Shown one piece after another: positions 32,225 to 41,032 of a stretch of DNA of 64,000 nucleotides. The translations under genes were made by a program, and so were the position numbers. The stretch covers positions 1 through 64,000 of the forward strand of contig CANDBG010000003.1 of assembly GCA_947382875.1 (NCBI GenBank), written 5' to 3'. The stretch comes from an uncultured Oscillibacter sp. (GTDB lineage: Bacteria; Bacillota; Clostridia; Oscillospirales; Oscillospiraceae). The notes under the pieces were generated by a model. The model saw only the letters and a list, made by a program, of their open reading frames with translations, did not search any database and had not been told where the DNA came from. Position 1 is the first letter of the stretch; each line of letters begins with the position of its first letter.

Positions 32225-32818
32225 TCATCCATCCCCCCTTCCATCCAGCATATTGACGGTAAACTCCGCCTCGATGACCCGCGGCGGATCCACCACAATT
32301 TCGCTGGAAAGAAATACCGGCGCGGCTTTGTAGAAAAGACTCACCTGATACGGCTTGTTGATCGCCGACCAGACGCGAACCTTATCTTCCAGGGATATCT
32401 TGGCCGGCGTGAACACAATCGGCGGTTCCGGGGTCTCCAGCCAGCCTTGCAGGCGGCGCGGGTCCACGGAGTTGCCGTCGTTGATGATCTGCGCCGCACG
32501 GCCCAGAATTTTCTGGGTGTCCGCCGCTTTCAGCCCCATCTGGGACGAACCGTTGATAAATAACATATAATACAGGCTGTACGGACGCGGCGGACGCCGC
32601 AGCCGGGTCCGTCCTGTGCCCATCAGCGAGGGTACGGATACCTCCCCCTCTTCCCGGATATCGTAGAGGTACAGGCCCAGAATGTAGTCCACGTCCTGTT
32701 CCGCCGGTGAAGATACCGAAATGTTGTTGGGAGACGGAATCGGCTCCGGACACATCTTTTCCCGGAGTATCCGCACCATATGCTGTGATACGTCGGATAT
32801 TATCGGATAATCCGCCAC
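32225..32818 (-). CDS. Tail terminator/cap protein (DUF4255, Pvc16/Cis16-like)
   Basis: About 197 residues from the GTG at 32818, eight bases after AAAGGA. It matches DUF4255: YPIISDVSQHMVRILREKMCP, PEPIPSPNNISVSSPAEQDVDY, LYLYDIREEG, RLRRPPRPYSLYYMLFINGS, VSLFYKAAPVFLSSEIV. In CIS this protein caps the tube and sheath at the distal end and fixes their length. It opens the core structural part of the operon, following the membrane-protein genes. Confidence 0.9.
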   Translation of the reverse strand: MADYPIISDVSQHMVRILREKMCPEPIPSPNNISVSSPAEQDVDYILGLYLYDIREEGEVSVPSLMGTGRTRLRRPPRPYSLYYMLFINGSSQMGLKAADTQKILGRAAQIINDGNSVDPRRLQGWLETPEPPIVFTPAKISLEDKVRVWSAINKPYQVSLFYKAAPVFLSSEIVVDPPRVIEAEFTVNMLDGRGDG

Positions 32819-32877
32819 ATTGCACGTCCTTTCTCCGCACCTCAAACCGGCGGCGGTTCCTTTTACTCGAATCCATT

Positions 32878-35679
32878 TCAGGTCGGCAGAAGCGCCAGAA
32901 GCGCGCGGGCCTGTTCCAGCGCCGCCTGGTCGAAGGCGCAGCCCAGGTTTGTGCCGGTCAGGTAGACGGCCTGAACCTCAAACGTCTCGTCGGCGTACTC
33001 TACCGGAATGTGTACGCAGTTCCGATATTTCGCCATGCGGTCCATCATCTCGGACTTCTGGCCGTCCCGGTCCCGAGTGACCTGGGGTGAGTAAAGGGTG
33101 AAGCCATAGTAATCGCTGCCCAGGGCCAGCACGCCTAAGGAGGAATTTTTCTCCCAAACGTACCGCCGTCCCGTCAGAGCCTCCAGCGCCGTCAGCGGCA
33201 CATAGCTGCCCGTGCTGTCGGGAATGCGCTCGTAGATCAATTTGCTCCCCAGGTTTACCTGCCTCTGTGCCATGGAGGCAATCAGCTGACGTGCGCCGCG
33301 GTTTCCGGTCTCGTCGTAATACATCTGCAAGGCTAGAATGGCGGTCATTTCGTAATAACCCTGATCATTTCCGCCACCCAGGGCGTCAAGGCTTCCAAGG
33401 CCGCCTGCTCCGGAAGTCCCGTCACCACTGCCTAAACCGCCGGTTCCGTCGCCGCTGCCCAGACCGCCCGTTCCGGAGGTTCCATCGCCGCTGCCTGAAC
33501 CGCCGCTTCCGGAGGCCCCGCCGCCCGTGGAGTTGAGGAATTCATCTACAACCGCTTTCAATTCCTCCGCGCTCCGCTGACCTTTCAAGGCGTTGGGGTT
33601 CTCCAAAATTGCATTTTCAATCGAATCAATCAGACTTTGATCGCCGTCGTTCAGCAAAAGATTATTGTAGACCTCCTGCATCGCAGGCAGAACCAACGAC
33701 GGGTCCGTGTTCAGCAGTCCGGACAACGCGCCGACGGCATTTCCGGCGTTGGCAGGGTCGGAAAGTGCATCCTGCTTCAGCCGGGACACCATCGCGCCCA
33801 GAGAGCCATCCGAAAGGCCGTTCTCCAACGCCGACAATTCCGCTTTTGCGGCATTCAGCTTATTTTTGACGTCCTGGTTGTCCGGCGACTCCGCCGCCCG
33901 CTCTTCCAGGTCCGAAATCTGATCCTGCAAATTCGAAAGCTGCGCGGTGGTCTCCGCCTCCAAGGCGCGGATTTCCTCTTCCACGCCGTTGATTTGCTCC
34001 TCAATCGCCTTGGCGGCGGTCAGATCGTTTTTGTCCAGAGCCGACAGACGTTCAACCTGCAAATCGTTCTTTTCAGCGATCAGATGGTCCATCTCGTTGC
34101 CGCCGTTTGCCAGCTCCAAGGCGCGGAATTTTTGAGTCAGGTAATCAATGTGGGCCTCCACAGACGCCTGAGAAGTTTCCTCAAAATCATCCCGCGGAAC
34201 CGAACCGCCGTAACCGCCCGCCTGACTCAAGCGGTCGCTGATGAACGACATACCGGTTTCGTGGTCAACGCGGCTGCATTTGGCTTCAATCAGGAATTCC
34301 AGCTCGCCCCGGCAGGTGTTCACAAAGCCCTCGTTTTCCCGGATGAACCGGTTCAGAAGCGCCTGCGCGGAACCCTTGGTCTTCTCCGCTTGATATTCGC
34401 CGCTCTCGCCCTGCGCCAAGGCGCCCTGGTAGGCTCCTGTTGCATCAGGCAGCAGACGGTTTTCCAGAAGCGCCAGTTCCCGCGGACGGTCGGAAATAAC
34501 ATCGTTCAGAATGTTGTCCAGCAAAATCAGGTTCTCGACGTCCGTGTCACAGGAGGAATGCGCTCCCGTTTTTGCGTGGTCGATCAGCGAATTGGAAAAC
34601 GAATACTCCGCACGGCTCATCACCGTTACACCTTCGTCCAACATCTTGCCGCCGTGGGTAATTATGGAGGCGCGTACGTTGTTCAGGCTCTCCGAAACGG
34701 CGCTCATCAGCTCCGGATCGGTTCTCTCCGGTTCGGAAGATTCCTCACTGCCTTCCCCTTCTTCGCCCCCTTCGCCACCCTCGTCGCCGCTCTCGTCATA
34801 GAGTACATTGCTGCCGGATATGCCGACGTTTGAATTGCTGTTGGATTCCGTGTCACCTTCTTCTTCGTCTTCACTGGCCTCCTCTCCGCCGCCTTTGGCC
34901 AGCTCATCCAGATAGTCTTCCAAAACCGTTTCCAGAATGGAACATACTTCGTAACGTCTGGCGGCGTCCACAGCCGCCATGACGCTGGAAACTTTACCGG
35001 TTTCCTCCCCAGGCGCGTCGTTTTCGGTCAGCACGTTCAGATAGCCTTGCAGTCCGGACAGTTTTTCCTCCAGTTCCGACACAGCGGCCACACCCTGATC
35101 ACCGCTTACCGGCGTCTGCCAGATTTTGTCAATCCGACCGGTTACGTCATTTTCCCCTTGGTTCTCAATAATCAAGTCATACTGTATCTTCAGCGGCTGC
35201 AATTCCTCCATGGACTCCAAATCATAAGGATCCCGGATATCGAAAATGTTCACCGCCTGACCGGTCCGCAGATCATAAGTTACTTTGTCAGACTTCGTAT
35301 GATGGGTAAAAAACAACTCCGCCATTTCCTCGTCCGTGATGGGAGAACCGCCCAGGGTAATATCGTCCAGAGAGGATGCAGTCGAGATATCGAACCAAGC
35401 TCCGCCGCCTAACTCAGATTTGTAATAGATGCGGTTCTGTCCCGATTCCTCCGCCGACTTCTCTGCAATTTCATACAGACTGTCGTTCAGGGCAGAGAGG
35501 TGAATCAAATGGGAACCGATGGCCAATGTTGAGGCTTCGATTTCTGTGGGGTCGATATGTACTGCAAGATTTTCGTCCCAGAAGCCCCGAGCGTACAGGG
35601 TTCCCAGCGCCAGAACGCCCGCCATTAACAGGACTGCCGCCGCGGTCAGAAGCCGCCGGGATCGAATTTTCGTATGCAT
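32878..35679 (-). CDS. Membrane-anchored coiled-coil protein with Gly/Ser repeat linker and stalk-like C-terminal domain
   Basis: 933 residues. An N-terminal signal-anchor (RLLTAAAVLLMAGVLALGTL, residues about 9-28) predicts an extracytoplasmic body. It has an acidic low-complexity stretch (residues about 250-315), long helices with a coiled coil at about 530-660 (NDLQVERLSALDKNDLTAAK, EIRALEAETTAQLSNLQDQ), a linker of GLGSGDGTSG-type repeats (about 725-770), and a final segment (YVPLTALEALTGRRYVWEKN, SLGVLALGSDYYGFTLYS) like a copper-amine-oxidase-N/stalk domain. No family for the whole protein was recognised. It is encoded directly before the CIS terminator gene and may span the envelope as a dock or sensor. 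Confidence 0.75.
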   Translation of the reverse strand: MHTKIRSRRLLTAAAVLLMAGVLALGTLYARGFWDENLAVHIDPTEIEASTLAIGSHLIHLSALNDSLYEIAEKSAEESGQNRIYYKSELGGGAWFDISTASSLDDITLGGSPITDEEMAELFFTHHTKSDKVTYDLRTGQAVNIFDIRDPYDLESMEELQPLKIQYDLIIENQGENDVTGRIDKIWQTPVSGDQGVAAVSELEEKLSGLQGYLNVLTENDAPGEETGKVSSVMAAVDAARRYEVCSILETVLEDYLDELAKGGGEEASEDEEEGDTESNSNSNVGISGSNVLYDESGDEGGEGGEEGEGSEESSEPERTDPELMSAVSESLNNVRASIITHGGKMLDEGVTVMSRAEYSFSNSLIDHAKTGAHSSCDTDVENLILLDNILNDVISDRPRELALLENRLLPDATGAYQGALAQGESGEYQAEKTKGSAQALLNRFIRENEGFVNTCRGELEFLIEAKCSRVDHETGMSFISDRLSQAGGYGGSVPRDDFEETSQASVEAHIDYLTQKFRALELANGGNEMDHLIAEKNDLQVERLSALDKNDLTAAKAIEEQINGVEEEIRALEAETTAQLSNLQDQISDLEERAAESPDNQDVKNKLNAAKAELSALENGLSDGSLGAMVSRLKQDALSDPANAGNAVGALSGLLNTDPSLVLPAMQEVYNNLLLNDGDQSLIDSIENAILENPNALKGQRSAEELKAVVDEFLNSTGGGASGSGGSGSGDGTSGTGGLGSGDGTGGLGSGDGTSGAGGLGSLDALGGGNDQGYYEMTAILALQMYYDETGNRGARQLIASMAQRQVNLGSKLIYERIPDSTGSYVPLTALEALTGRRYVWEKNSSLGVLALGSDYYGFTLYSPQVTRDRDGQKSEMMDRMAKYRNCVHIPVEYADETFEVQAVYLTGTNLGCAFDQAALEQARALLALLPT

Positions 35680-35693
35680 GACGGCCTCCTTTC

Positions 35694-37706
35694 TTATGCC
35701 GGGTTCACGTCCGTGAACAATTCTTGATTTGCCGTGTCAAAATGTACGTCCATTACGTGTCCGCCCTCGCTGTCGTACAGGCTGGCGGTCACGTTTTCCA
35801 GGCTGGCAATCAGCAGCGTCAAATAGGTAAAGCTCTGGGTCAAGGGCTGACGTTCCGTGGTGTAAATGCCTTGGTTGTCGTACGTCAGCGTATAGCTGAA
35901 CGCGCTTTCCACAGCGTTGAGATGCAGTTTCAGCTCCGACACGGAAACACCGGCCTGCGTGGTTGTGTTCACCGCATACGTCCCCACCACACGGGTCTCC
36001 GGCGGCGGTTTTTCCGGCTCTATGTCCAAAACGTCACGTGGAATGGAGGCGTCAATCTCACACTCCGCTACAAACGAATCGCCGTTGTACAGACGCAGCG
36101 TCAGACGGTTTGTATCACGATAGTCCAGCGTCAGATGCCGCAGTTCTTCGCCGGCGGCAGTCCGCGTTCCAATCTGCGTACCGTCGTACCAGACCTCAAA
36201 GCCGTCCACCGCGGGTTCGAAGTCGTCGGGGATGCTCACGCCGATGTAGAACGTCAAGTCTGCAACGCTTGAGTAGATGTAATAATAAGGGTCGTTTATG
36301 GGATCCAGCAGCGCATATGCGTCGCCGCCCTCACCGGCGTCCAGGTCCATCCCGGAATCCCGCAGGTATTTTGTGATGGCCCCGCAGGTCAGACGGTCGA
36401 ATTCGCTCAAAATGTCGTTATAGGCTTTCAACGCGTCCAGCGCATCCTGCTGGGCGTTCTGATAATCCTGCTGGGCGTCGGCGGTTTCCTCGTAGGCAGC
36501 CTTTCCCAGTTGGTTCAATACCAGAATCTTTTCCAGCGCCGTCCGGGAATCCACCGACAGCTTTTGCAGAGTTTCGTAAGAGTTCCAGCTCGTCACCAGC
36601 GACTCATACATTTCCCGCACCTGCGCCCGCAATTCCCGTTCCATGGCGTCCTGCTCCCGCTTCGCGTTGCCGTACTCCATACAGGCGGTGTACACGGCGT
36701 ACATTTCGTCTTCAATGTAGCGTGTACCGTCAATTTCGCCTTTGAACCATTCCATGGTAAAGGTGAAAAACAGGATACGGATTTTTCCGTTCCACGGTTT
36801 ATCCAGCGCCTTCAGCATTTCGCGATATTTCATCTGAAACGCGCCATAGTCCACATCCATGCCCTGTTTTGCCATGTTGATGTAAACCTGGATATAGTTC
36901 ATTTTGGAGCCATATTCATTCCGCATCAGGCTTTCGTAGGACTCCACGTTCAGCCGCGCCACAGAGGTTGCGGCTTTGGCCTCATAAAAGGCTTGATCAT
37001 GGTCGAGAGTATATTGAATCAAGTCGTCCAGGCGTTCCCGCGGGATGGCGGCGCTTTTGAAGCCATTGGCAAACCGGTAGCCTACGGTTACGTCCATGCC
37101 GATCAGGTCCGACAGCTCCTCTTTGGCTGTCTGGAAATCCCGCAGCTGATTTGAGAGGTCCCGCGTCAAGGTATCCACGCTGCTTTGTGCCCGGTCGACG
37201 TCGGTTTGGGTAGCCTTTCCGGACGCCAGCTTCGCACGATTCCTTTCCAATTGCGTTTCCGCGTCCGTGAGCCGTTCCTGGGTGAAGGCGGAAGTTTCCT
37301 GAAGCAGATAGACCTTATGGTAAGCAGAGTTCACTTTATAAATGATTTCAAATTCCAGGTCCGCCAATTTATGAACCATGTTATCGATTTCGGTCTGCAG
37401 CGTCAGAGGTTTGATATTCAAGTCATATTCCTGGGTCAAATCCAGTTGCTGCGGAAACTTGAAGCTTAACAGCGGCGACCAGCGAAAGCTGCGCAGATTT
37501 TTGACCTTCGCCTGGATGCCCTCCACGGCTTCCACGTATTTCATCCGCTGCAAAACAATTTTATTGTTTTGCCGGCTGATATCCTTGCTCACGCCCAAGG
37601 CCATTCTCTGCGCCTGTTCCAGCCGCAGCACCCGCGTTTCCAGCACCGCGCTCACAGGAGTGGCCAGCATCACGACGCACAACACCAGCGCAACCATCCG
37701 TTTCAT
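35694..37706 (-). CDS. Secreted TolC-like coiled-coil protein
   Basis: About 670 residues from the ATG at 37706 (AAAGGGGGG seven bases upstream); the longer frame reads through repeat DNA. A clear signal peptide (MKRMVALVLCVVMLATPVSA) precedes paired long helices: ERLTDAETQLERNRAKLASG, QTDVDRAQSSVDTLTRDLSN, QLRDFQTAKEELSDLIG. The L...G.A...DV..A.......L pattern is that of TolC/OEP family proteins. The C-terminal ~200 residues are beta-rich. TolC proteins belong to diderm envelopes, so in a presumed monoderm this may instead be a helical tunnel or cell-wall component. Whether the beta-barrel part exists is unclear. Confidence 0.7.
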   Translation of the reverse strand: MKRMVALVLCVVMLATPVSAVLETRVLRLEQAQRMALGVSKDISRQNNKIVLQRMKYVEAVEGIQAKVKNLRSFRWSPLLSFKFPQQLDLTQEYDLNIKPLTLQTEIDNMVHKLADLEFEIIYKVNSAYHKVYLLQETSAFTQERLTDAETQLERNRAKLASGKATQTDVDRAQSSVDTLTRDLSNQLRDFQTAKEELSDLIGMDVTVGYRFANGFKSAAIPRERLDDLIQYTLDHDQAFYEAKAATSVARLNVESYESLMRNEYGSKMNYIQVYINMAKQGMDVDYGAFQMKYREMLKALDKPWNGKIRILFFTFTMEWFKGEIDGTRYIEDEMYAVYTACMEYGNAKREQDAMERELRAQVREMYESLVTSWNSYETLQKLSVDSRTALEKILVLNQLGKAAYEETADAQQDYQNAQQDALDALKAYNDILSEFDRLTCGAITKYLRDSGMDLDAGEGGDAYALLDPINDPYYYIYSSVADLTFYIGVSIPDDFEPAVDGFEVWYDGTQIGTRTAAGEELRHLTLDYRDTNRLTLRLYNGDSFVAECEIDASIPRDVLDIEPEKPPPETRVVGTYAVNTTTQAGVSVSELKLHLNAVESAFSYTLTYDNQGIYTTERQPLTQSFTYLTLLIASLENVTASLYDSEGGHVMDVHFDTANQELFTDVNPA

Positions 37707-37742
37707 CCAGCCGCCCCCCTTTCGGTACGTTTGCCTCCGGCG

Positions 37743-37772
37743 GCCTGCTTTTTCTCGAGAGAAAAAGCAGGC
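37743..37772. other. 14-bp hairpin between the MORN and TolC-like genes
   Basis: GCCTGCTTTTTCTC and GAGAAAAAGCAGGC form a near-perfect palindrome with a two-base centre in the 100-base gap. No T-run follows on the minus strand, so it is not a standard terminator; it may act in RNA processing or partial attenuation. Its A/T-rich stem resembles the hairpins in the repeat island at 12966-13626. Confidence 0.6.
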
Positions 37773-37806
37773 AAAAAGAGCTTTTACACGCCGCGGCTTC
37801 CGGCGT

Positions 37807-39030
37807 TCACGATTTTTCCAGCGCGTACATGACAAATTCCGCCTGTCCCGCACCTGTGAAATAGAAGGTATAAAGAAGACCATCTTTTTCGAAGGTATAC
37901 AGGTACATTTTCACGCGCCGGTCGTACTGGGACACAGAAAAGACGTTTTCCAAGGGTTCATCCGCTGCAACCCGGATGGGTTCCAGCTCATCAGGGTTTT
38001 CCGCCGCCAGACGGTTCCAGGCGGCAGTTTCCGCCAACGTCACCCACGATTCACCGAAATAGAGCGGCGAACCCAGCGACGCGATTAACTGCCGTACAGT
38101 TGTGCAGTCGCCGCTTGCCAGGGGAATTTGGTTCCGCAGCACGAAAATTTTGTTGACGGTCCATTCATTTTCCAAGGCGTTTTCGCCGCTGTTCACTTCG
38201 TACACCGCCTCGATTTCCGGCATTACGGTACACGCCTCGCCCTCCGTCTGATAGACAATGGTTTTGCCTGTGTACATTTCCGCCGTCTCGCTGACGGGCC
38301 GATCCAGGAAGTCATGGAAAACGATTTCATCGTTGAGGAAATTCCCCTGGAAAATCACATCCCCCACGCCGTTGTATAAGGTTCCTTTTCCGGTTCGCCG
38401 TCCAAAGACGTAACCGCCCTCGTATTCCAGCGCCCCGCTGGAACGGAAATATTTTCCGGTCCCGTTGAACTGGTTATCGGTGAAGCTGCCAGTATACCGC
38501 GGCCTGCCGCCGGAATAATAGAGCGTGCCTTCCCCGTTGTACATACTGTTTTCAAACTGACCTTCGTAAACCAGTCCGCCGCCCGCGTTGTACAGCGCGC
38601 CCATTCCAGACGCCGCGCCTTTTTTCACCTCGCCGATATAAGCAACATACCCGTTCCGCGCCACGATCTGCACCGTGCCGCTGCAAAATTTCAGCGGAAT
38701 GGAACGGTAGCGGTAAGAGGGAATTCCACCCCCTCCGCCCAACTGGAGGAATCCAGCCGGCAGCATGGAAACTATGTAAATGGCGGATGCAAGGCCCAGA
38801 CCAATCACCAGCACAAACGCCAGGCGTTTACTGACCAGCCAGCGGAAAACCGGGTAATAATCCCGCCGGTGTCTTGGCCGGACATCCAGCAGCCGTGCGA
38901 AAAACTCACGAATCCGAAGCAGAAACCGGGATCGCAGGTAAGTCGGAGAGGTCCACATCCGTACCCGGATCCACAACGGCATGATACGTGCCCGCACGGT
39001 TGCCAGCAGCATCGCCAGGATGTTCCGCAT
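37807..39030 (-). CDS. Membrane-anchored MORN-repeat protein
   Basis: 407 residues. A basic cytoplasmic N-terminus precedes a membrane helix at about residues 70-92 (LAFVLVIGLGLASAIYIVSM). Outside follow about five MORN repeats (YIGEVKKGAASGMGALYN, YEGQFENSMYNGEGTLYYSG, YTGSFTDNQFNGTGKYFRSS, YEGGYVFGRRTGKGTLYN, FQGNFLNDE), then a ~170-residue C-terminal domain of unknown fold. MORN repeats bind lipids or proteins. The gene belongs to the envelope module at the head of the CIS operon. Confidence 0.8.
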   Translation of the reverse strand: MRNILAMLLATVRARIMPLWIRVRMWTSPTYLRSRFLLRIREFFARLLDVRPRHRRDYYPVFRWLVSKRLAFVLVIGLGLASAIYIVSMLPAGFLQLGGGGGIPSYRYRSIPLKFCSGTVQIVARNGYVAYIGEVKKGAASGMGALYNAGGGLVYEGQFENSMYNGEGTLYYSGGRPRYTGSFTDNQFNGTGKYFRSSGALEYEGGYVFGRRTGKGTLYNGVGDVIFQGNFLNDEIVFHDFLDRPVSETAEMYTGKTIVYQTEGEACTVMPEIEAVYEVNSGENALENEWTVNKIFVLRNQIPLASGDCTTVRQLIASLGSPLYFGESWVTLAETAAWNRLAAENPDELEPIRVAADEPLENVFSVSQYDRRVKMYLYTFEKDGLLYTFYFTGAGQAEFVMYALEKS

Positions 39031-39067
39031 ATCTTACCCTCCCCGCTTTCCTGTCTGTTTCATCGGA

Positions 39068-41032
39068 TTACTCACCAAACAGCCGATAATCCGCTTTTCC
39101 GTCCTCCTGGTTGAAGAACCGCTCGCACGCGAATAAGTACCACCGTGCAACGCCGTCCTCCGGCGAGGCCCGCAGAAGATTGGAAAAAATTCCCCGGGCC
39201 AGGTAGAAATCGTTATGGTAAAAAAGGTTTAACGCCTCCTGGAACCGCTTGTCATAACTCTTGCGAAGCTCCCGCTCCAATTCCGGGTAGGCGTCCAGAA
39301 TTTCGTAAAGTTTATACGATTTTTCTCCGTCAGAGACAAAACCGATATACCGTCCGGAGAATTGGTTTTCCACTTGCCTCCAGTAGTTTTCGGTTGCAAC
39401 AATCCGTACGCCTGTCTCGTGGAACTGCGGTGCAAAGCTGCCCAGGAATTCCAGTTCCGCCGACGAGAGATATGGGAACAACCGGTCCTCCCGGCCCGCT
39501 ACGCCGTACAGAAACGACGCCTGATGCAGCAACAGCAGCGGTCTGGGCGCCGGCGTCCCCTCCGCGGGTTTCGCCTGACCGAGAAAATCCAGTCCGGCCC
39601 GTACGCCGTCCCCGGCGGAACCCGGGAACATCGCCTCCATGGAGGACAGCCGCATCCCGCTGGACAACAGCCAGCCGTGATTTGCTTCCACACAGTCATA
39701 GAAAATACCGAAGCTGTGGTTGATGAACTCTACAAACAGGTCGTCTCCCAGCAATCCCCGGGCCTCGTCCCGATTGCCTACGGAGAACAAACCCACATTT
39801 CCAGATACACGGCGGTTATCTCCCAGGTCCACTTCGGCCACTGCCGCCCGGTCCAGCAGCTCCGTCAGCTGCTGCGGCACAAAACGGCGGTAAGAGCGAA
39901 CGGTGCATTGCAATTCATATTCCCGGATGGAAAGCCCCATGCACATCTCCTGCATGGCCCGATCCATTTGGTGCAGCTCATCCCGTCCCTGGGACACTTC
40001 CCGCGCCTGAATATTTCCTCCGGAAATTTTATCCATTTGCTTTGTCATGACTGCAATCAAATGCGTCATTCTGCCTGAAGCGCCCCACAGCAGTACAAGA
40101 GCCAGCCCCCAGACCGCCGCCGCGCCTGCTGCGGCAATATAGGCCGCCTGTCTCGCGGGCAGAATTCTTCCGGCGGAATTGGATACAGACCAGAAGACAC
40201 ACCAAACCGCCGCAGCCAGTGACAACAGCAGAATTTCACCGCCCAGTGCGGTCAGCCGGACCGCCAGACGATTGGCCCGTCCGCCGATGTAAACGGCAAG
40301 CAGAATCGTAACGGCGATAAACAGCCAGAGTCCCAGCGTCACGGCAAAAATGGTCTGTTTGCAGAGCATCCAGGACGCAATACTCCTGGCCCGTACTTCC
40401 GGAGCCGGTTTTTCCGCCGCCTCGCTGGTGTAAGTACGCGCCCCGCCTGCGGACATAAAGCACGTGTCCCCTTGGGCTGTCGACGCCCGGAACTGTTCGC
40501 CGTCAAACTCCGCCGTCACGGTATTCCACAGCCACCAGGCCGGAGTAATCATACACAGGGTTGTGTCCTTGCCCTCATATTCATAGACGAAAATCGCCTC
40601 GTTTTCGCCTACTGCGGTAATATAGATGGTATTCCCCCACACCCGCAAGCCAGTCACGTTCATCGGCTGTTCAAATGTGCCTTCGCTCAACACTTCCGCC
40701 CGATCTTTTTCCAGGCTCACAAGCTCCCAATCCAGATCACCATCCAGCGTCCGGAGGAAATAGATGTGTTCCCCCGACGACGCCACGCGTGCAATCCGGC
40801 GCTCCCGGCCCTGGGAAAGGCGGCCCTCCTGATAAATGCCTCGGATGTCGCCGTTCCGCAGCGTGTAAATGCGGGAAGTCAGCCAGCGGTTTTCCACCGT
40901 CAGCTCGCCATCTTCCTCCCAGTCCGCCGGACCGGCTACAAAGCCATCCTCCGGCAGTCCCCAGGACGCCGCGCCTGCCGCAAGCAACATCAGCGCCAGC
41001 AAAATTGCCAGCCAGCCCGTTACTTTTTTCAT
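39068..41032 (-). CDS. Membrane protein with HAMP and degenerate nucleotide-cyclase-like domain
   Basis: About 654 residues; ATG at 41032 lies seven bases after AGGAGG and overlaps the upstream stop. Signal peptide (WLAILLALMLLAAGAASWG), an extracytoplasmic beta-rich sensor (residues about 25-220), three membrane helices (about 228-250, 265-285, 298-318), then a HAMP-like linker (MTKQMDKISGGNIQAREVSQ). RSYRRFVPQQLTELLDRAAV is the usual lead-in to class III cyclases, but the motif 'lFsDi-gFT' reads LFSVGNRDEARG: the metal-binding Asp is lost, so it is probably inactive as a cyclase. The C-terminus has TPR-like helices. A signal-relay role from envelope to the CIS is an inference. Confidence 0.72.
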   Translation of the reverse strand: MKKVTGWLAILLALMLLAAGAASWGLPEDGFVAGPADWEEDGELTVENRWLTSRIYTLRNGDIRGIYQEGRLSQGRERRIARVASSGEHIYFLRTLDGDLDWELVSLEKDRAEVLSEGTFEQPMNVTGLRVWGNTIYITAVGENEAIFVYEYEGKDTTLCMITPAWWLWNTVTAEFDGEQFRASTAQGDTCFMSAGGARTYTSEAAEKPAPEVRARSIASWMLCKQTIFAVTLGLWLFIAVTILLAVYIGGRANRLAVRLTALGGEILLLSLAAAVWCVFWSVSNSAGRILPARQAAYIAAAGAAAVWGLALVLLWGASGRMTHLIAVMTKQMDKISGGNIQAREVSQGRDELHQMDRAMQEMCMGLSIREYELQCTVRSYRRFVPQQLTELLDRAAVAEVDLGDNRRVSGNVGLFSVGNRDEARGLLGDDLFVEFINHSFGIFYDCVEANHGWLLSSGMRLSSMEAMFPGSAGDGVRAGLDFLGQAKPAEGTPAPRPLLLLHQASFLYGVAGREDRLFPYLSSAELEFLGSFAPQFHETGVRIVATENYWRQVENQFSGRYIGFVSDGEKSYKLYEILDAYPELERELRKSYDKRFQEALNLFYHNDFYLARGIFSNLLRASPEDGVARWYLFACERFFNQEDGKADYRLFGE

